DNA of 46,609 nucleotides from Alphaproteobacteria bacterium (GTDB lineage Bacteria; Pseudomonadota; Alphaproteobacteria; Micavibrionales; Micavibrionaceae), in the NCBI GenBank assembly GCA_024275825.1, contig JAJRYK010000014.1, forward strand, positions 1 to 46,609, read 5' to 3'. The notes below the pieces were generated by a model, which was given only the letters and a program-made list of their open reading frames with translations, was not told the DNA's origin and searched no databases. How positions within the stretch are numbered: position 1 is the first letter of the stretch; each line of letters opens with the position of its first letter. Below are positions 43,933 to 46,609 of the stretch, piece after piece. The position numbers and the translations under genes were made by a program.

Positions 43933-44181
43933 ATGGAAGTAGATTTAAAGGGATTGATAAGAAAATTGGAGCAACTTCCAAGCGTTGTGTCTGGATTTAA
44001 AGAGGTAACTCATGAAGGTGAGGAGATGATAATAACTTCTGGGGCAATACTTTCGGAAGAGCAAAGAGAAGCGATACTAGAGCATATGGGTTCACAGGCG
44101 GTGACTATAAGGGACGCTCAGCCATCGTTGGCGGTGGGTCGCTCTGTCGATATAGACCCAGAAGAATTGAATAACGGTTAA
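43933..44181 (+). CDS. Hypothetical 82-residue protein between rpsG and fusA
   Basis: This small acidic protein has no signal peptide or membrane segment, and I recognise no family. It reads as two short helical/strand units: MEVDLKGLIRKLEQLPSVVS at the start, a middle with EEMIITSGAILSEEQREAILE, and the tail VGRSVDIDPEELNNG. It starts 17 bp after rpsG with a weak ribosome binding site and ends 32 bp before fusA, so it must be co-transcribed with the str operon. Its codon choice is more AT-rich than that of its neighbours, which hints at a separate origin. It may be a spurious frame, but the length and the spacing between two genes support a real one. Confidence 0.6.
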   Translation: MEVDLKGLIRKLEQLPSVVSGFKEVTHEGEEMIITSGAILSEEQREAILEHMGSQAVTIRDAQPSLAVGRSVDIDPEELNNG

Positions 44182-44213
44182 ATAGAAGAATTTAAGAAAG
44201 AGAATACAAGACA

Positions 44214-46322
44214 ATGGCACGCGAGCATCCAATTACGCATTACCGGAATTTCGGCATTATGGCGCATATCGACGCGGGTAAAACCACGACGACTGAGCGC
44301 ATTTTGTTTTATTCCGGCAAGTCTCACAAAATTGGTGAGGTGCATGACGGCGCGGCGACTATGGATTGGATGGAGCAAGAGCAGGAGCGCGGCATTACGA
44401 TCACCAGTGCGGCTACCACAACATTCTGGGATTCGCAAAAAAGCGGCCAGTTTGCCGGCGAGCGTTTCCGTTTGAACATCATCGACACGCCCGGTCACGT
44501 GGATTTCACGATTGAGGTTGAGCGCTCCCTTCGTGTGCTTGATGGCGCGATTGCGGTGTTTGATGCCAATGCAGGCGTTGAGCCGCAGACCGAAACCGTA
44601 TGGCGTCAGGCTGATAAATACAAAGTGCCGCGTATGTGTTTCGTGAATAAAATGGATAAGATTGGCGCAGATTTTTATAACACTGTGGATATGATCATTG
44701 ATCGTCTGGGCGCGGTGCCGTGTATTGTTCAGCTGCCCATCGGTGCAGAGAATGACTTTGCCGGTAATATTGACCTTGTGAAAATGAAGGCTGTTGTTTG
44801 GGATGGAGAGGCGCTGGGCGCAACATTTAACTATGAAGACATTCCAGCCGATCTGGCCGACAAGGCCGCCGAATACCGTGAAAAGCTGGTTGAGCTTGTT
44901 GTTGATCAGGATGATGCGGCGATGGAGGCATACCTTGAAGGCAATGAGCCTGATGAGAAGACTCTGCTGGCGTGCATTCGTAAAGGCACAATCGCCGGTG
45001 ATTTCGTGCCGGTTTTGTGCGGAACAGCGTTTAAGAATAAGGGCGTTCAGCCAATGCTTGATGCCGTTGTTGAATTTTTGCCAAGCCCGGCCGATATTGG
45101 CGCGGTTGCGGGTAAGAAAATTGATTCTGACGAAGATGAAATGCGCGACCCAAGTGATGATGCGCCGTTCTCTGCGCTGGCGTTTAAGATCATGAATGAC
45201 CCGTTTGTGGGCTCGCTCACATTCGCGCGTCTTTATTCTGGCACCGTTGAAGCTGGATCTTATATTCACAACTCAGTCAAAGACAAGCGTGAGCGCGTTG
45301 GCCGTATGCTCTTGATGCATTCAAATAACCGCGAAGAAATTCAATCAGCGCATGCGGGCGATATTATTGCCTTCGTGGGCATGAAGGACACAACCACAGG
45401 CGATACGCTTTGCGACAAAGACCAGCCCGTTGTGCTGGAGCGTATGGAATTCCCTGAGCCGGTGATTGAGATCGCGATTGAGCCGAAAACCAAGGCTGAC
45501 CAGGAAAAAATGGGCGTGGCGCTGCAACGTTTGGCGGCCGAAGATCCATCATTCCGCGTGTCTGTTGATCATGAAAGTGGTCAGACGATTATGGCGGGCA
45601 TGGGCGAGCTTCATCTTGACATTCTTGTCGATCGTATGAAGCGTGAATTTAAGGTGGAAGCCAATATCGGCGCGCCGCAGGTTGCATATCGGGAGAGCAT
45701 CACGAAGAAATGCGAAATTTCTTACACGCATAAAAAGCAAACCGGTGGTTCTGGTCAATTTGCGAAAATCGAGCTGATCTTTGAGCCCGGCGAAGCGGGC
45801 AGCGGCTTTGTGTTTGAAAGCAAGGTTGTTGGCGGTAACGTGCCGAAGGAATATATTCCCGGCGTTGAAAAGGGTCTGACCATGGCCAAGGAAACGGGCA
45901 TCGTTGCCGGCTTCCCGGTTTTGGATTTCAAGGTAACCTTGGTTGATGGCGGATATCACGATGTTGACTCTAGCGTTATGGCGTTTGAAATTGCAGCGCG
46001 CTCCGCCTTTAAGGAAGGCATGCAGCAATCTGGCCCGCAACTTTTGGAGCCAATGATGAGCGTTGAAGTGGTAACCCCGGAAGATTATATGGGCGATATC
46101 ATTGGCGATCTAAATTCCCGCCGCGGTCAGGTGGCCGGCATGGAAGATCGCGGAAACGCAAAGGTAATTACGGCGATGGTGCCACTGGCGAACATGTTCG
46201 GCTACATCAATACGCTGCGCTCAATGTCACAAGGCCGCGCAAACTACACGATGCAGTTCGATCATTATGAACCTGTTCCTGCTGCGGTGGCGCAAGAAGT
46301 TAAAGAGAGCTTGGGGGCTTAG
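44214..46322 (+). CDS. fusA: Translation elongation factor G
   Basis: This 702-residue GTPase drives ribosomal translocation. G1 motif AHIDAGKTT is at residues 17-25, the switch II region DTPGHVDFT is near 90, NKMDK is near 144, and domain IV carries the [11 protein letters not shown] loop. Length is typical. The ATG at 44214 follows AAGAAAGAG. It is followed by a repeat and tuf. Confidence 0.98.
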   Translation: MAREHPITHYRNFGIMAHIDAGKTTTTERILFYSGKSHKIGEVHDGAATMDWMEQEQERGITITSAATTTFWDSQKSGQFAGERFRLNIIDTPGHVDFTIEVERSLRVLDGAIAVFDANAGVEPQTETVWRQADKYKVPRMCFVNKMDKIGADFYNTVDMIIDRLGAVPCIVQLPIGAENDFAGNIDLVKMKAVVWDGEALGATFNYEDIPADLADKAAEYREKLVELVVDQDDAAMEAYLEGNEPDEKTLLACIRKGTIAGDFVPVLCGTAFKNKGVQPMLDAVVEFLPSPADIGAVAGKKIDSDEDEMRDPSDDAPFSALAFKIMNDPFVGSLTFARLYSGTVEAGSYIHNSVKDKRERVGRMLLMHSNNREEIQSAHAGDIIAFVGMKDTTTGDTLCDKDQPVVLERMEFPEPVIEIAIEPKTKADQEKMGVALQRLAAEDPSFRVSVDHESGQTIMAGMGELHLDILVDRMKREFKVEANIGAPQVAYRESITKKCEISYTHKKQTGGSGQFAKIELIFEPGEAGSGFVFESKVVGGNVPKEYIPGVEKGLTMAKETGIVAGFPVLDFKVTLVDGGYHDVDSSVMAFEIAARSAFKEGMQQSGPQLLEPMMSVEVVTPEDYMGDIIGDLNSRRGQVAGMEDRGNAKVITAMVPLANMFGYINTLRSMSQGRANYTMQFDHYEPVPAAVAQEVKESLGA

Positions 46323-46338
46323 GGGAAAGAAGAATTTT

Positions 46339-46413
46339 ACCGCAGATGAACGCGGATAAACGCTGATAAAGAATAAAATAAAAAATCTGCGTATATCTGC
46401 GCTTATCAGCGGT
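46339..46413. repeat. Palindromic CGCAGAT/CGCTGATAA repeat between fusA and tuf
   Basis: The left arm (46339-46370: ACCGCAGATGAACGCGGATA and the following bases) pairs imperfectly with the right arm ending in GCGCTTATCAGCGGTTT. The arms are built of about ten-base units of the type CGCAGATNAACGCNGAT, a pattern seen in dispersed intergenic repeats of many bacteria. It differs in sequence from the repeat before rpsG. Confidence 0.75.
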
Positions 46414-46468
46414 TTAAGAAAAAAGTTTAATTGAATTGTGATTTTAATACGAAAGAAGGAGAAGTATC

Positions 46469-46609
46469 ATGGGTAAGGAAAAATTTGAGCGTAACAAACC
46501 GCATGCGAATATCGGCACTATTGGTCATGTTGATCATGGGAAGACGACATTGACGGCGGCATTGGCGCAGAAATATGGTGCGGGTGAGTCTGTTGAGAAT
46601 ATCGATAAA
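46469..46609 (+). CDS. tuf: Elongation factor Tu, N-terminal part (cut by window end)
   Basis: The frame starts at ATG 46469 with AAGAAGGAGAAG upstream and is open to the window edge (47 codons). It contains [20 protein letters not shown] and KTTLTAAL, the EF-Tu start and G1 motif. EF-Tu delivers aminoacyl-tRNA to the ribosome. It follows fusA as in the standard str operon. Confidence 0.97.
   Translation, partial: MGKEKFERNKPHANIGTIGHVDHGKTTLTAALAQKYGAGESVENIDK

Overview
The window looks like the chromosome of a Gram-negative alphaproteobacterium of roughly balanced GC. The evidence is the RpoB/RpoC sequences (1415 and 1406 residues), the two-subunit glycine decarboxylase, the order secE-nusG-rplKA-rplJL-rpoBC-rpsLG-fusA-tuf, and the many outer-membrane and periplasmic export parts. 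I cannot name the species.

Positions 1-21700 are a metal-handling region next to a tRNA-Trp gene (minus strand, 136-211). It has three blocks. Block 1 (538-9873) is a CnrY-CnrX-CnrH-like ECF sigma system followed directly by a CusCBA-type Cu/Ag efflux pump, then a bufferin-type (DUF2282) secreted peptide, a Cys-rich periplasmic protein, a DUF2231 membrane protein and a 40-residue lipoprotein. Block 2 (9878-15341) starts at a perfect MerR-type operator and reads merR, DUF2933 protein, a membrane methyltransferase-like protein, a 56-residue CC/H-rich microprotein, an APC permease, a P1B-1 copper ATPase and a transporter remnant. Block 3 (15458-21692) is a CzcI-like small periplasmic protein plus a CzcCBA-like pump with a His/Asp-rich adaptor. 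Together the blocks could move metal from cytoplasm to periplasm (ATPase), buffer it in the periplasm (small Cys/His proteins) and expel it across the outer membrane (two RND systems).

Positions 22097-29088 hold a recQ gene broken by an apparent one-base frameshift (minus strand), the glycine cleavage operon gcvT-gcvH-gcvPA-gcvPB (plus), and a cyclic-nucleotide-binding protein (minus).

Positions 29414-46609 are the transcription/translation core: secE, nusG, rplK, rplA, then a terminator, promoter and L10-type leader with attenuator, rplJ, rplL, another terminator and promoter, rpoB, rpoC, then terminator, promoter and structured leader, rpsL, rpsG, fusA and the start of tuf. Oddities sit inside this normally conserved cluster: an MNT-HEPN toxin-antitoxin-like pair between rpoB and rpoC, an unknown 82-residue gene between rpsG and fusA, a 23-residue acidic insertion in ribosomal protein S7, and several different palindromic repeats in the gaps.

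The most interesting leads are the MNT-HEPN pair inside rpoBC, the mixed CnrYXH-CusCBA wiring in which the ligand residues of both parent systems are intact, the bufferin precursor without a neighbouring maturase, and the CC/H microprotein.
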